Assembly (NCBI RefSeq): GCF_019459225.1
Contig: NZ_JAIAZY010000009.1
Span: 42,194-106,193, forward strand
Direction of reading: 5' to 3'
DNA: 64,000 nucleotides
Source: Bacillus sp. IITD106
GTDB lineage: Bacteria; Bacillota; Bacilli; Bacillales; Bacillaceae_C
Shown here: positions 54,365-62,872 of the stretch, piece by piece
Layout of the letters: each line of letters begins with the position of its first letter
Position numbering within the stretch: the stretch's first letter is position 1
Translations under genes and position numbers: made by a program
Notes under the pieces: generated by a model
Told to the model about the DNA's origin: nothing
Database searches by the model: none
What the model saw: only the letters and a program-made list of their open reading frames with translations

Positions 54365-55343
54365 GATTTTCCATGGAACAACAGAAATCGCAGGTCAAAT
54401 GGGAATCTTGAGTAGTGCTCTTCTTAACAAGGGCCATTACTCTCTTGGTTACAATACCTTTCATTCCTATTTAGGTTATAAGGATAATTTAGTTAATATC
54501 GATCATGAAACACTAGAGGGAAGCTATCAAGAAATTCTCGACTCGTTTGATGTTTTTCATTTTCATTATGCCACTACTCTTTGTCCAAATTATAGCGACT
54601 TGCCAGAGCTTAAAAGAAGAAATAAAAAAATGATTATGCACCATTGGGGAAACGACGTAAGGTTTCATGATCAAGCAAGAAAGAATAATCCTTATGTCTA
54701 TACTGGCGATTCACCGCCAAACGAGGTAATACATGATAAATTAATGAAAATAACATCTTATATCAAGGAAGCAATTGTTCAAGATTATGAAGTATATGAA
54801 TATGTGAAGGATTATTACGAAAAAGTGCATGTAATACCGATTGCTATAGATCTTGAACAATTTCATCCTAATTATCCAACTATAACAAAAGAAAAGCCTC
54901 TCATTCTGCATGCTCCGACAAATCCTGACTTTAAAGGTACTTATTATATTGAGAAGGTCATAGAAAAATTAATACAGGAGTATAATTTTGAATATAAAAG
55001 AATTGAGAAAATGAGTCATGAGGAAGTTATTAATATTTACAAGGATGCTGATATAATTATTGACCAGGTTTTATGTGGATCATACGGGTTGCTTAGTGTC
55101 GAGTCGATGGCACTTGGAAAACCTGTGCTGACTTTTATCCGCCCTGACCTTATTTCTACTTTCCCTGGTGAATTGCCTATAGTAAATAGCAATCCTGAAA
55201 ATTTATATGATCAAGTAAAAATGTTGCTTGACAACCCAGATCAGCGTAAGGAATTAGGAATGAAAGGACGTCAATATGCAGAAAACTTTCATTCACATGA
55301 TGTTGTAGTAAATCAATTGATTGATATCTATATTAATCTTTAG
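54360..55343 (+). CDS. Glycosyltransferase (GT-B type) with likely AUU start
   Basis: The frame contains no ATG, GTG or TTG between an in-frame TAA (54342) and the ATG at 54399. Starting at ATT 54360 gives R-I-F-H-G-T-T-E-I-A-G-Q-M-G-I-L, which aligns residue for residue with the N-terminus of the paralog at 56609 (K-I-V-H-A-P-T-E-I-A-G-Q-M-G-I-L). Both proteins are then exactly 327 aa. AAAGGAG is 9 bases ahead. GT-B landmarks are MHHWGNDVR, HAPTNPDFKGT, the E-x7-E-like KMSHEEVI and CGSYGLLSVESMALGKP. It likely builds the glycan from the cluster's UDP-sugars. Confidence 0.82.
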   Translation: MRIFHGTTEIAGQMGILSSALLNKGHYSLGYNTFHSYLGYKDNLVNIDHETLEGSYQEILDSFDVFHFHYATTLCPNYSDLPELKRRNKKMIMHHWGNDVRFHDQARKNNPYVYTGDSPPNEVIHDKLMKITSYIKEAIVQDYEVYEYVKDYYEKVHVIPIAIDLEQFHPNYPTITKEKPLILHAPTNPDFKGTYYIEKVIEKLIQEYNFEYKRIEKMSHEEVINIYKDADIIIDQVLCGSYGLLSVESMALGKPVLTFIRPDLISTFPGELPIVNSNPENLYDQVKMLLDNPDQRKELGMKGRQYAENFHSHDVVVNQLIDIYINL

Positions 55344-55358
55344 GAACAATAGCAAAGC

Positions 55359-55393
55359 GGCTCATTCAAAAAAGTACAATTTTTGAATGAGCC
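55359..55393. terminator. Bidirectional terminator between glycosyltransferase and DUF4855 genes
   Basis: GGCTCATTCAAAAA and TTTTTGAATGAGCC form a 14-bp perfect stem between convergent genes. Confidence 0.85.
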
Positions 55394-55420
55394 ACTATTA
55401 TTTTGTTAGATAAAAACGGA

Positions 55421-56467
55421 TCAAATAGGAAGGTATCTTTCAATCCGGTCGAAAGAATTGCGTGCTGATGGAAATGAAGCTGTAGGGTATAGCGGCTTAT
55501 ATTTATTTTTTATAAAAGAATAGAGATAAGCATACTCTCTCGGACGTTTTTTGTAGATTTCGCGCATTGTTTGATTAGGAAAATGATAGACTAGTAAGCT
55601 ATCGTACATATATTTTTTGTAAACACCGGAATTTAAATAATCAATTAAATGATTTTCTTTAAAAAGAGTACCCTTTCCAAAAACTATTTGCATCCCTATA
55701 TGATAATATTTTGCGAAAACCGTTGAGTTGTTAATCCATTTAAAGTTCGGGCCCTTTTCTCCGTAATAATTAGGATGAGTACACGCTGCATTAAAACCAA
55801 ACTTTTTCCATTCAGCACAACCAGCTGAGCCATACTGCTGCAACCATAAGGAGAGAAGACCTTGTTTACGAATAAAATGTGTTACACTTTTAACAAGTTT
55901 TTCATCTCCTTTATCAATTGAAGCGCGCGGCCAAACAAATCCTTTGAATGATAGTTTATCATGTAAATGTTTAGCCTTTTTCCATTCACTTAAAAACTCC
56001 ATAATCCACCATTTTATTGCTTCAATTCGATTGGATTCGATATTAAAATTACTAATCTTGCCATTCAATTTTCCAAAATTAGTTTGAGTAGGAGTAGGGT
56101 ATGGAAGTGTTACCCATATATCCGTTTTATTTCCTTTTTTTGTATTGATTGCTGCAGCATCTAGGTTGTAGTTTTTCAAAAATAATCTTTTTAATGCTAA
56201 TTCCCAGTCCTCTTTTTCTGCTAATAAACCAAAATTCGCGTACATCGGGTAAAGAAAACGATTTCTCCTCCCACTTATGGTGTGGAAAATTAAACCTCCA
56301 AACATCGTATCAACGACATTATTATTAACTAGATAAGATTGGTAAGGTCTTAAGTCTATGGCTGTCCATTTCGAAATCCTACTTTCCGATTGATCTCCAC
56401 ACGGAAGTAAGCAGATATGGTTTTGTACGCCGAGCTCTTTTGCCGACATATAGTTATATATTGCCAA
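55421..56467 (-). CDS. DUF4855 family protein
   Basis: A 348-aa protein with the DUF4855-like features of a TIM-barrel glycoside-hydrolase-like fold: SKWTAIDLRPYQSYL and FGGLIFHTISGR near the N-terminus, FKGFVWPRASI, and EWKKFGFNAACTHPNYYG, which in relatives reads as the QPNY segment. There is no signal peptide. The start is TTG 56467 with AAAGGTGG eight bases before. It is inserted on the opposite strand between two paralogous glycosyltransferase genes. A sigma-K-like promoter lies upstream, so it may modify or bind the spore glycan. Confidence 0.8.
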   Translation of the reverse strand: MAIYNYMSAKELGVQNHICLLPCGDQSESRISKWTAIDLRPYQSYLVNNNVVDTMFGGLIFHTISGRRNRFLYPMYANFGLLAEKEDWELALKRLFLKNYNLDAAAINTKKGNKTDIWVTLPYPTPTQTNFGKLNGKISNFNIESNRIEAIKWWIMEFLSEWKKAKHLHDKLSFKGFVWPRASIDKGDEKLVKSVTHFIRKQGLLSLWLQQYGSAGCAEWKKFGFNAACTHPNYYGEKGPNFKWINNSTVFAKYYHIGMQIVFGKGTLFKENHLIDYLNSGVYKKYMYDSLLVYHFPNQTMREIYKKRPREYAYLYSFIKNKYKPLYPTASFPSARNSFDRIERYLPI

Positions 56468-56497
56468 AAAAATCCCACCTTTGAACGTCCTACTTTA

Positions 56498-56525
56498 CAG
56501 AATATGACTTACTAGTATTTCCTGT
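56498..56525 (-). promoter_or_regulatory. Sigma-K-like promoter of the DUF4855 gene
   Basis: On the minus strand AC (56525-56524), 17 bases, then CATATTCTG (56506-56498): the last base differs from CATAnnnTA. The -10 ends 30 bases before the TTG start. Confidence 0.45.
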
Positions 56526-56608
56526 GTGTCCGCTATTTATTCAATTATAAGGTGTGGTATAACCGTTTTGTCCTTCAAGAATATACTAAAACGAAGGGAG
56601 AGATTTAT

Positions 56609-57592
56609 ATGAAAATTGTGCATGCCCCGACAGAAATAGCCGGGCAGATGGGCATTCTCTGTAAAGAACTTAGAAAAAAGGGGCATAACGTTTCCGGATA
56701 TAATTGCTTTCATACTTACTTAAGCTATAAAGGAGATATTATAAATACCGATGCTTGGGAACTGATTAAGGAACTTGATTTTCTCATAAATAATACTGAT
56801 GTCTTTCACTTTCACAATACCAATACGTTTCTTCAGAATTTTGAAGATCTCCCCCTTCTTAAAGAAAAGGGAAAGAAAATGTTGATGCATCATTGGGGGA
56901 GTGATGTGCGTACCGTTAAAATTGTTAAAAAGCTAAACCCTTATCCACTTGAGCCAACCTATTATACTGACAGAGAAATTCATCAACAACTCTCCTTTAT
57001 TTCTAAATATATTGATACAGCCATTGTTCAAGATTATGAGGCTTATCATTATGTAAAAGATTATTACAAAAATATATTCGTATTACCTTTAGCATGTAAT
57101 ATTAATGATTTTAGAGTGTCCTATCCTTCCGTAAATAATGAAAACCCTCTTATCGTTCATGCTCCAACCAACCGAAAATTTAAGGGTTCTCATTATGTTG
57201 AGAGGGCCATTAAAAAAATTCAAAATAAGGGTAAGTTTACCTATAAATTAATAGAAAAAATGAGTCATGAAAAAGCAGTTTCAGAGTATTTGAAATCAGA
57301 TATTATTGTAGATCAATTATTGTGTGGAACTTATGGAATGTTTAGTGTGGAAGCAATGGCAATGGGAAAGCCTGTAGTTGCATTTATTAGAGATGATGTC
57401 CGAGAAAAGTTTCCAAAGGATCTTCCAATTGTTCAAGCAACACCAGAAACTCTTGCAGATGTTCTTTTAGAGTTAGTACAAAACCCTAAACAGCGTCATG
57501 AGCTTGGTAAGGCAGGGAGAAGGTATGTTGAAAATTATCATTCAGCTAAGCATGTGACAGATGAGCTTGTAAAGATTTATCGGAAACTATAA
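56609..57592 (+). CDS. Glycosyltransferase, paralog of the one at 54360
   Basis: A 327-aa GT-B-like glycosyltransferase. ATG 56609 follows AAGGGAGAG by six bases; an in-frame extension to 56552 has no site. Shared blocks with the paralog are EIAGQMGIL, LMHHWGSDVR, IVQDYEAYHYVKDYY, HAPTNRKFKGSHYVE, EKMSHEKA, DQLLCGTYGMFSVEAMAMGK and the closing GRRYVENYHS. The pair arose by duplication and flanks the inverted DUF4855 gene. The two may add successive sugars. Acceptor and donor are unknown. Confidence 0.88.
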   Translation: MKIVHAPTEIAGQMGILCKELRKKGHNVSGYNCFHTYLSYKGDIINTDAWELIKELDFLINNTDVFHFHNTNTFLQNFEDLPLLKEKGKKMLMHHWGSDVRTVKIVKKLNPYPLEPTYYTDREIHQQLSFISKYIDTAIVQDYEAYHYVKDYYKNIFVLPLACNINDFRVSYPSVNNENPLIVHAPTNRKFKGSHYVERAIKKIQNKGKFTYKLIEKMSHEKAVSEYLKSDIIVDQLLCGTYGMFSVEAMAMGKPVVAFIRDDVREKFPKDLPIVQATPETLADVLLELVQNPKQRHELGKAGRRYVENYHSAKHVTDELVKIYRKL

Positions 57593-57656
57593 AGGCATTT
57601 AGAGGTGATGATAAAAAAAAGCTAATTTTGAATTAGTAAGAAAAGGAGCGTCTAGT

Positions 57657-58349
57657 ATGATAGATCCAACAGCAAAAATAGGAGAGAACGTTTCCATTGG
57701 AGAAAATGTAGTGATTGAGGAAAATGTTATAATAGGGGACCACGTAACGATTGGACATCATGTAGTGATTAAAAAGGATACAATGATTGGACAATACACA
57801 CAAATTGGAGATCTAACCGTTCTTGGTAAAACTCCATCCTCCAATAACAAAATGAGACGCAAAACCAAAAAAGATCTTGGGCCTCTCATTATTGCAGAAC
57901 ATGTTATTGTCGGTTCCAATAGCGTCATTTACCGCGAAGTAAAAATTGATACTGGTGTTTTAATTGGAGACTTGGCGAGCATCCGTGAAAAAGTAACAAT
58001 AGGGGAAGACAGTATTATTGGTAGAAACACAATGGTAGAAACGAATACTAAAATAGGAAAACGTGTGACCATTCAGACTGGGGCATATATAACTGCAGAT
58101 ATGGTAATTGAAGATGAAGTATTTATTGGTCCATGCAGCTCCTCTTCCAATGATAAGTACATGGGGAAGGGGAATTTCAAGCACCAAGGTCCAGTTATTA
58201 AACGAGGAGCCAAAATTGGCAACAACGCTACCTTACTACCAGCGGTTACTATTGGTGAAAATGCGATTGTTGGTGCTGGTAGTGTTATTACTAAAGATGT
58301 TCCTGCAAATAAAATAATTGTTGGAAATCCAGGTAGAATTATTAAATAG
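57657..58349 (+). CDS. Left-handed beta-helix N-acetyltransferase (WbpD-like)
   Basis: A 230-aa protein made almost wholly of hexapeptide repeats ([I/V]-G-x-x-x-x), with the acetyl-CoA-binding style end [20 protein letters not shown]. Two insert loops (about residues 62-82 and 155-182, with [12 protein letters not shown]) fit the WbpD/WlbB type that acetylates the 3-amino group of UDP-GlcNAc3NA. That would complete UDP-2,3-diacetamido-2,3-dideoxyglucuronic acid. AAGGAGCG precedes the ATG. It lies 64 bp after the second glycosyltransferase. Confidence 0.88.
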   Translation: MIDPTAKIGENVSIGENVVIEENVIIGDHVTIGHHVVIKKDTMIGQYTQIGDLTVLGKTPSSNNKMRRKTKKDLGPLIIAEHVIVGSNSVIYREVKIDTGVLIGDLASIREKVTIGEDSIIGRNTMVETNTKIGKRVTIQTGAYITADMVIEDEVFIGPCSSSSNDKYMGKGNFKHQGPVIKRGAKIGNNATLLPAVTIGENAIVGAGSVITKDVPANKIIVGNPGRIIK

Positions 58350-58372
58350 CATAAACTATATTATCCTATTAA

Positions 58373-58403
58373 GTGGCCTTCAATTGAGGGTCACATTTAT
58401 TTT
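58373..58403 (+). terminator. Probable terminator of the glycan cluster
   Basis: GTGGCC and GGGTCAC bracket an 8-9-base loop (one mismatch), followed by ATTTATTTTTTT. Confidence 0.6.
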
Positions 58404-58497
58404 TTTAAGAATGTGAAGTTCCTAAACTATCACTTAGCAAAAGCTGAATACTCAGTTTCCTTTATTTAACTAACAATCGGAATCCTGGCTTTTATGT

Positions 58498-58569
58498 TTA
58501 CTCGTTTAAAAATGTCTTTTTCATTTTTGTTCTCCGTGTTCTTACATCACCAAAGGGATATTGACGCAC
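58498..58569 (-). pseudogene. Decayed copy of the small basic protein gene
   Basis: On the minus strand the 23-codon reading RQYPFGDVRTRRTKMKKTF aligns to [19 protein letters not shown] in the protein at 49260-48988. The N-terminal half is missing. A GTG at 58569 has no proper ribosome site and overlaps the end of the neighbouring reductase gene's trailer. It is read as a remnant or truncated duplicate. Confidence 0.6.
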
Positions 58570-58573
58570 TTTA

Positions 58574-59134
58574 TTACTTCGTAACCCTAAATGTAATACT
58601 TGTTCTACTAGGTGTAGTTTCTTCTACTTCCATTCTTTCAAGCCTAAACTTATCTGTATCTATATTTTGAAATAGGCTTAGTCCATCTCCAAGGAGAACA
58701 GGCATAATATCTATCTGTAATTCATCGCATAGCCCTGAATTAAGGCACTGTTGAATGGTGCTTGCGCCACCTATTACCTGAACCATCTTAACACCCGCTG
58801 CTTTCTTTGCTTGAGAAATAGCACTCTCAATGCCATCAGTTACAAAGGTAAAGCTAAGTTTGTCATTTCCCTTGGGATACTTTGCTGGAGGTGTATGTGT
58901 CAAGACAAAAATGGGAACTTGGAATTCATAATCATCGTTAGCCCACAAAAAGGGGTCTGCCATCTCATATACACCTCTGCCCATAATAACAGCACCGGTG
59001 TTTTTAGTCATTTCCTTGAAAGAAGGAGCCTCAAGGAGTTCTTCAAAATCTGGACTTAGTTTCCTTGCGCTTCCGTTACGGTCATTAATAAAGCCGTCCA
59101 AAGATATGGTCATACCAGCCATTACTTTTCCCAT
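58574..59134 (-). CDS. Dihydrofolate-reductase-like (RibD C-terminal domain) family protein
   Basis: A 186-aa protein of the RibD_C/DHFR-like superfamily: AGMTISLDGFINDRNG at the N-terminus, GAVIMGRGVYEM, VLTHTPP, VQVIGGASTIQQCLNSGL and the PVLLGDGLSLF block. It binds a pyridine nucleotide. Such single-domain proteins are common in bacilli (YwjB/YyaP-like), and their substrates are unknown. AAAGGAT precedes the ATG on the minus strand. Confidence 0.9.
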   Translation of the reverse strand: MGKVMAGMTISLDGFINDRNGSARKLSPDFEELLEAPSFKEMTKNTGAVIMGRGVYEMADPFLWANDDYEFQVPIFVLTHTPPAKYPKGNDKLSFTFVTDGIESAISQAKKAAGVKMVQVIGGASTIQQCLNSGLCDELQIDIMPVLLGDGLSLFQNIDTDKFRLERMEVEETTPSRTSITFRVTK

Positions 59135-59332
59135 AGAAATCGATCCTTTCCTCTGCCCTTTATAACTTTTCCGGGGAGCTATGCTGTGATTATATATTAT
59201 CTGAAGCTCGTTCGCAATCGTTTTTCTAGGCTCGCTGAGTTACAGACTGCAAATATATTATGTCTGCAGTTATCTTATTATCAATTTATCCATGAATATA
59301 TTTTAAAAAGTTAAACGGTGATGTGATGTGAT

Positions 59333-59475
59333 TTGACAAATACAAACGAATTTAATGGGAAATCTATCATTTATTCCAAATTCCGTCCGGATTATCCGGA
59401 TCAATTAGTAATCGATTTGATCACTAAAATAAACTTAATAATTCAGTAATCGTAGATATTGGATCAGGTACTAGT
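59333..59475 (+). pseudogene. N-terminal remnant of a SAM-dependent methyltransferase gene
   Basis: From TTG 59333 the frame reads FNGKSIIYSKFRPDYPDQLV and stops. In the next frame it resumes as SVIVDIGSGT, the SAM-binding glycine motif I, and then breaks off into a terminator. This is the order found at the start of class I methyltransferases. A frameshift plus loss of about 200 residues makes it non-functional. The rest of 59135-59332 holds nothing recognisable. Confidence 0.65.
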
Positions 59476-59488
59476 GAAAAGAATATAA

Positions 59489-59517
59489 GAAATGGCTCAA
59501 ATGAACTGAGCCATTTC
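59489..59517. terminator. Stem-loop terminator
   Basis: GAAATGGCTCA and TGAGCCATTTC form an 11-bp stem with a 7-base loop, directly after the methyltransferase remnant. Confidence 0.65.
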
Positions 59518-59578
59518 TTGCGATTAAAAACAGAATCCGTTAATCTTGAAGGAGTTTTTTGTTCATGTAACAACTTGG

Positions 59579-59701
59579 TTACCGCGCTTTCTGTTTTATA
59601 ATGTCTTGCCAATGTGGAGGAAGTTCATGTGTTTCAAGATGTTCAAATTTCTTCAATTTAATTTGACTAGGAATGATTGTTGGAGCAATTTCAAAAGTCA
59701 A
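59579..59701 (-). other. Possible 40-aa reading frame or displaced C-terminal fragment
   Basis: On the minus strand TTG 59701 (AGGAAAGGA a few bases ahead) opens a 40-codon frame reading TFEIAPTIIPSQIKLKKFEH, then ETHELPPHWQDIIKQ. The composition looks coding. It overlaps the end of the exported-protein frame at 59691 in another frame, so the two may be halves of one frameshifted gene. I cannot name it. Confidence 0.35.
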
Positions 59702-59912
59702 TCTGTCCTTTCCTACAGAAATATGTGCTCACCTTTCGGATGACGAATGCTTCAATACCGTCATTTTCATTGAATGTTCGTGTTCCTCCGGAAGTGCGTT
59801 TAATTTGCACAGAAGCAACATCCTCCCATTTCATTAGGTCATTTGCCTTTACAAGTTGAACCGGGAGAAAAATTCCACTAAAGATCAGGAATAATATAGC
59901 TAACTTTTTCAT
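59691..59912 (-). CDS. Small exported protein, possibly truncated
   Basis: A 73-aa frame with a clear signal peptide (KKLAILFLIFSGIFLPVQLV, cleavage after KA). A short mature part has a VASVQIKRTSGG-type strand, a look seen in many small Bacillus exported domains. GGTGGTG lies before the ATG. The end (STYFCRKGQIDF) looks unnatural, and a coding-like stretch continues in another frame at 59579-59701. I suspect a frameshift after about residue 60. Confidence 0.5.
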   Translation of the reverse strand: MKKLAILFLIFSGIFLPVQLVKANDLMKWEDVASVQIKRTSGGTRTFNENDGIEAFVIRKVSTYFCRKGQIDF

Positions 59913-60113
59913 TAATTTTTCACCACCATTGCAGTGCTCAAATGCTTTTTATTACTTTTCCTTAATTGAAAAACTTGATGATTGCCATTCTTTTGTAATT
60001 AAGATAAAAAAGCAAATCTGTATAAGATTCAGCAGCTTTTTGTTCAACTATAGTGAAGGGAAGTGCTGTATGGTACAATAAATTCACTAATAATTGGGAA
60101 GGTAGGGATAAAT

Positions 60114-60344
60114 TTGAAAAATTATTTAGTATTTATAGTTAGTTTTATATTGCTTTATACGGTATTTCAATTATTATCAGGTGTAATCTTAACTGCCTTT
60201 TATACTCCAGATTTTTCTGTAATAGAGGGGAATCTTAGTCAAGAGGTAGCTTTTGGTGAGACTCACTCAATACCATTACTTGTAATATTGGTTATTGCTA
60301 CAACTTCCTATGTTCTCTCTAAAAAATTATTTAAAACCATATAG
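60114..60344 (+). CDS. Small two-helix membrane protein of unknown function
   Basis: A 76-aa protein from TTG 60114 (GGTAGGGAT ahead), with hydrophobic segments at about residues 4-26 and 50-68 and a Lys-rich tail. The frame extends upstream to 60063 but without a ribosome site. No family recognised. Confidence 0.6.
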   Translation: MKNYLVFIVSFILLYTVFQLLSGVILTAFYTPDFSVIEGNLSQEVAFGETHSIPLLVILVIATTSYVLSKKLFKTI

Positions 60345-60476
60345 ATTGAATGAATTAAAGGGATTAGTGCAGCAATGGGTAATGCCCTTTTCTTATTTAA
60401 GTAATGGGACGTTGATTCAAGAAGGATTAACGCATTTTTTGCTGTAGGGTTAATAAATAATTTTTAGGGGATATTT

Positions 60477-61013
60477 TTGAATAACTTTGAAAAGGACTAT
60501 CTTACACTTGTAATTGGACAATTTAGACACTTTAAAGAGCGGGCAGAAAAGGGGATACAGCAATTATCTGAAGAAGAATTACACTGGAAACCAAGTGAAG
60601 AATCCAACAGCATTTCAGTAATAATCAAGCATTTAAGTGGGAATATGCACTCGCGATGGGTAGATTTTCTGACTACTGATGGAGAAAAACCTTATAGAGA
60701 AAGAGATTTGGAATTTGTGGATGATAATGAGTCCAAGGAATATCTAATGCAAATTTGGGAAGATGGATGGAAGCTGCTTTTTAACTCAATTGAAAATCTA
60801 AAAACGGATGATTTAAATAAAACTGTTACTCTTAGGCAACAACCTTTAAGTGTTCTTCAAGCAATACAAACTGAAGTGGCTCATATTAGTTATCATTTAG
60901 GACAGATTCTTTATATCGGGAAACAAATAAAGGACAAGGAATGGACTATTCTAAGTATTCCTAAGAACGGTTCGAAACAATACAATCAGAAAATATCAGC
61001 TAAGAAGATTTAA
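60477..61013 (+). CDS. DinB-like DUF1572 family protein
   Basis: A 178-aa four-helix-bundle protein of the DinB/YfiT superfamily. Metal-ligand-type His residues lie in IIKHLSGNMHSRW and VAHISYHLGQILYI. The WKPSEESNSIS segment is typical of the DUF1572 group, a likely metal-dependent, possibly thiol-transfer enzyme of unknown substrate. The start is TTG 60477 after TTTAGGGG. Confidence 0.85.
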   Translation: MNNFEKDYLTLVIGQFRHFKERAEKGIQQLSEEELHWKPSEESNSISVIIKHLSGNMHSRWVDFLTTDGEKPYRERDLEFVDDNESKEYLMQIWEDGWKLLFNSIENLKTDDLNKTVTLRQQPLSVLQAIQTEVAHISYHLGQILYIGKQIKDKEWTILSIPKNGSKQYNQKISAKKI

Positions 61014-61367
61014 TGTGTTTTTATCCAAGCAAAAATGAGAATCGAGTAGTTATCCTCTAAGTATTGGAAGGAGACGGTTCCAAATGTTAGCCAACAAACT
61101 TATAGATTTTTCATATAACCATATTAAAATAGAATAATATTGGTAAGCAAAAAAACATTGAAAAATTATCATGTTATCGACGGCGAAAATGGCTTAGAAC
61201 TAATTATTTTTATCTCTACCCATAAACGTTGAATTTTCATTCAAATTAGTTTCGATAAAGTTTAGAATCATTTTTTTAAATCTATTTTAAAAAATAGGGG
61301 GCATGTCCAGTGTAAAATTCCCTTTTTATCATAAAAAAATCAAAATGATAAATAAGGGGTAGAAATA
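61014..61367. other. 354-bp AT-rich intergenic region
   Basis: No gene or convincing structure is seen. A good ribosome site (GGAAGGAG) at about 61067 leads into ATG 61084, but that frame ends after 16 codons (LANKLIDFSYNHIKIE). It may be the stump of a deleted gene. Confidence 0.4.
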
Positions 61368-62588
61368 ATGAAAAATAATTCGTTCCGTTTTTTATGGATA
61401 GGCCAATTATTCGCTAATTTAGGTGATGTGTTTTATGTAGTGGGGTTAATCTCTATTTTATATTCAGTTACAGAGTCAGTAATGTATTTGGCACTGTTAC
61501 CCTTTTTAAATACGTTTGGAAGATTTATAAGCAGTTTCATTTCACCATTACTATTGAACAGATATAGACTGAAATCACTTTTGATAAGCTCACAATTTAG
61601 TAAAACAACTATATTATTATTACTAGCATCTTGGGTGAGTTTTCAATCATTGTTTGGAATTTGGTTTATTGTTTGTTGTATCTTATTAATAGCTTTCTTT
61701 GATGGGTGGGCAATGCCGGCGACAAATGCTATTATCCCCAGATTGGTCAAAGAATCTGAATTATTGAAAGCAAATAGTTTTATTTCAGTTATTAATGAAA
61801 CCGTTCAATTAGGTGGTTGGGCGTTGGGTGGATTACTTGTTGCATTAATAAATGGGCAAAATGTAATTTGGCTTACGTTTTTCTTGTTTGTACTATCTAC
61901 AATTTTTATGTTATGGATTGTAGATAAAACACCATTCCAATTTAAAGAAGAAAAACAAAAATCATTCGAAACTTTAAAAGAAGGCTGGCTTACAATATGG
62001 AAAATTCCTATCTTTCGAAGCATCCATGTCATGATTTTTATAGAAGCTATTGCAAATGTAGTTTGGGTGGCAGCCATTCTTTATGTATTTGTAAATGAAG
62101 TATTAAATGTAACAGAAGCATGGTGGGGTTATATAAACACTGCATTCTTTCTAGGTTTGATACTAGGGGGAGTAATCTGTTCAAGATATTCCGTAAAAAT
62201 TGAAAAGAATATGAGGAAGACTGTGTTATATTCTTCGTTTGGTGTCTCTATGGTAACGCTTTTATTTGGAATAAATTCAGTAGCTTGGGTAGCATTAATA
62301 ATGGTAGCTTTAAGTGGATTCATAGATCAAATTAAAGGTATTACTATACACACATATTTACAAAAAGAAGCATCTACCGAAGATTTACCTAGGATATATA
62401 GTGCTCAATATTCAATGGTTTCATTAGTTTTTGGATTTTCTACGTTAGCGTTCGGAGGACTTGCGGAGTATTTTAGTGTACAACTTGCATTTATTGTTTC
62501 AGGATTGCTGTTAGCAGGATCAGGAATCTATATACTAACCATTAAAAACCGATTCCCTAACAATTATAATTCAGCAGAAAAGAATTAA
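61368..62588 (+). CDS. Major facilitator superfamily transporter (MFS_3-like efflux protein)
   Basis: A 406-aa protein with about 12 membrane helices. It begins FRFLWIGQLFANLGDVFYVV, the N-terminal pattern of the macrolide-efflux-like MFS group, with a central loop around residues 190-210. The A-motif region is LNRYRLKSLL. AAGGGG precedes the ATG. It is probably a drug or metabolite exporter with unknown substrate, and stands alone. Confidence 0.88.
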   Translation: MKNNSFRFLWIGQLFANLGDVFYVVGLISILYSVTESVMYLALLPFLNTFGRFISSFISPLLLNRYRLKSLLISSQFSKTTILLLLASWVSFQSLFGIWFIVCCILLIAFFDGWAMPATNAIIPRLVKESELLKANSFISVINETVQLGGWALGGLLVALINGQNVIWLTFFLFVLSTIFMLWIVDKTPFQFKEEKQKSFETLKEGWLTIWKIPIFRSIHVMIFIEAIANVVWVAAILYVFVNEVLNVTEAWWGYINTAFFLGLILGGVICSRYSVKIEKNMRKTVLYSSFGVSMVTLLFGINSVAWVALIMVALSGFIDQIKGITIHTYLQKEASTEDLPRIYSAQYSMVSLVFGFSTLAFGGLAEYFSVQLAFIVSGLLLAGSGIYILTIKNRFPNNYNSAEKN

Positions 62589-62595
62589 TCCATCG

Positions 62596-62629
62596 AAAGG
62601 TTGCATAAGGTTTTGATATGCAGCCTTTA
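62596..62629 (+). terminator. Terminator after the MFS gene
   Basis: AAAGGTTGCATA pairs with TATGCAGCCTTT (one G-T/mismatch) around a 9-10-base loop, with a short AT tail. Confidence 0.65.
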
Positions 62630-62872
62630 TAAAACTTATCTAATGACACAAATATCTCCCTATTAAAGAATGTCAATAACCTGCACTCAAACGGAGCAGG
62701 TCTTAAATAGGAGAAATGTACTTTGTTATTAAATCATGTAAGATTTTAGTGAAAAAATTCCCCTCTTTTGATTTAAACACGTTATAATGCGAATATACGT
62801 TCCTCTTCAGTGTAACAAAACAAATGATGAAACATTTAATGAATGAAACTTATTGAAAGGTATGTGGTAATT

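Noticed and set aside
54399..54401. ATG as start of the first glycosyltransferase
   Set aside because: No ribosome site ahead, and it would remove the first strand shared with the 327-aa paralog.
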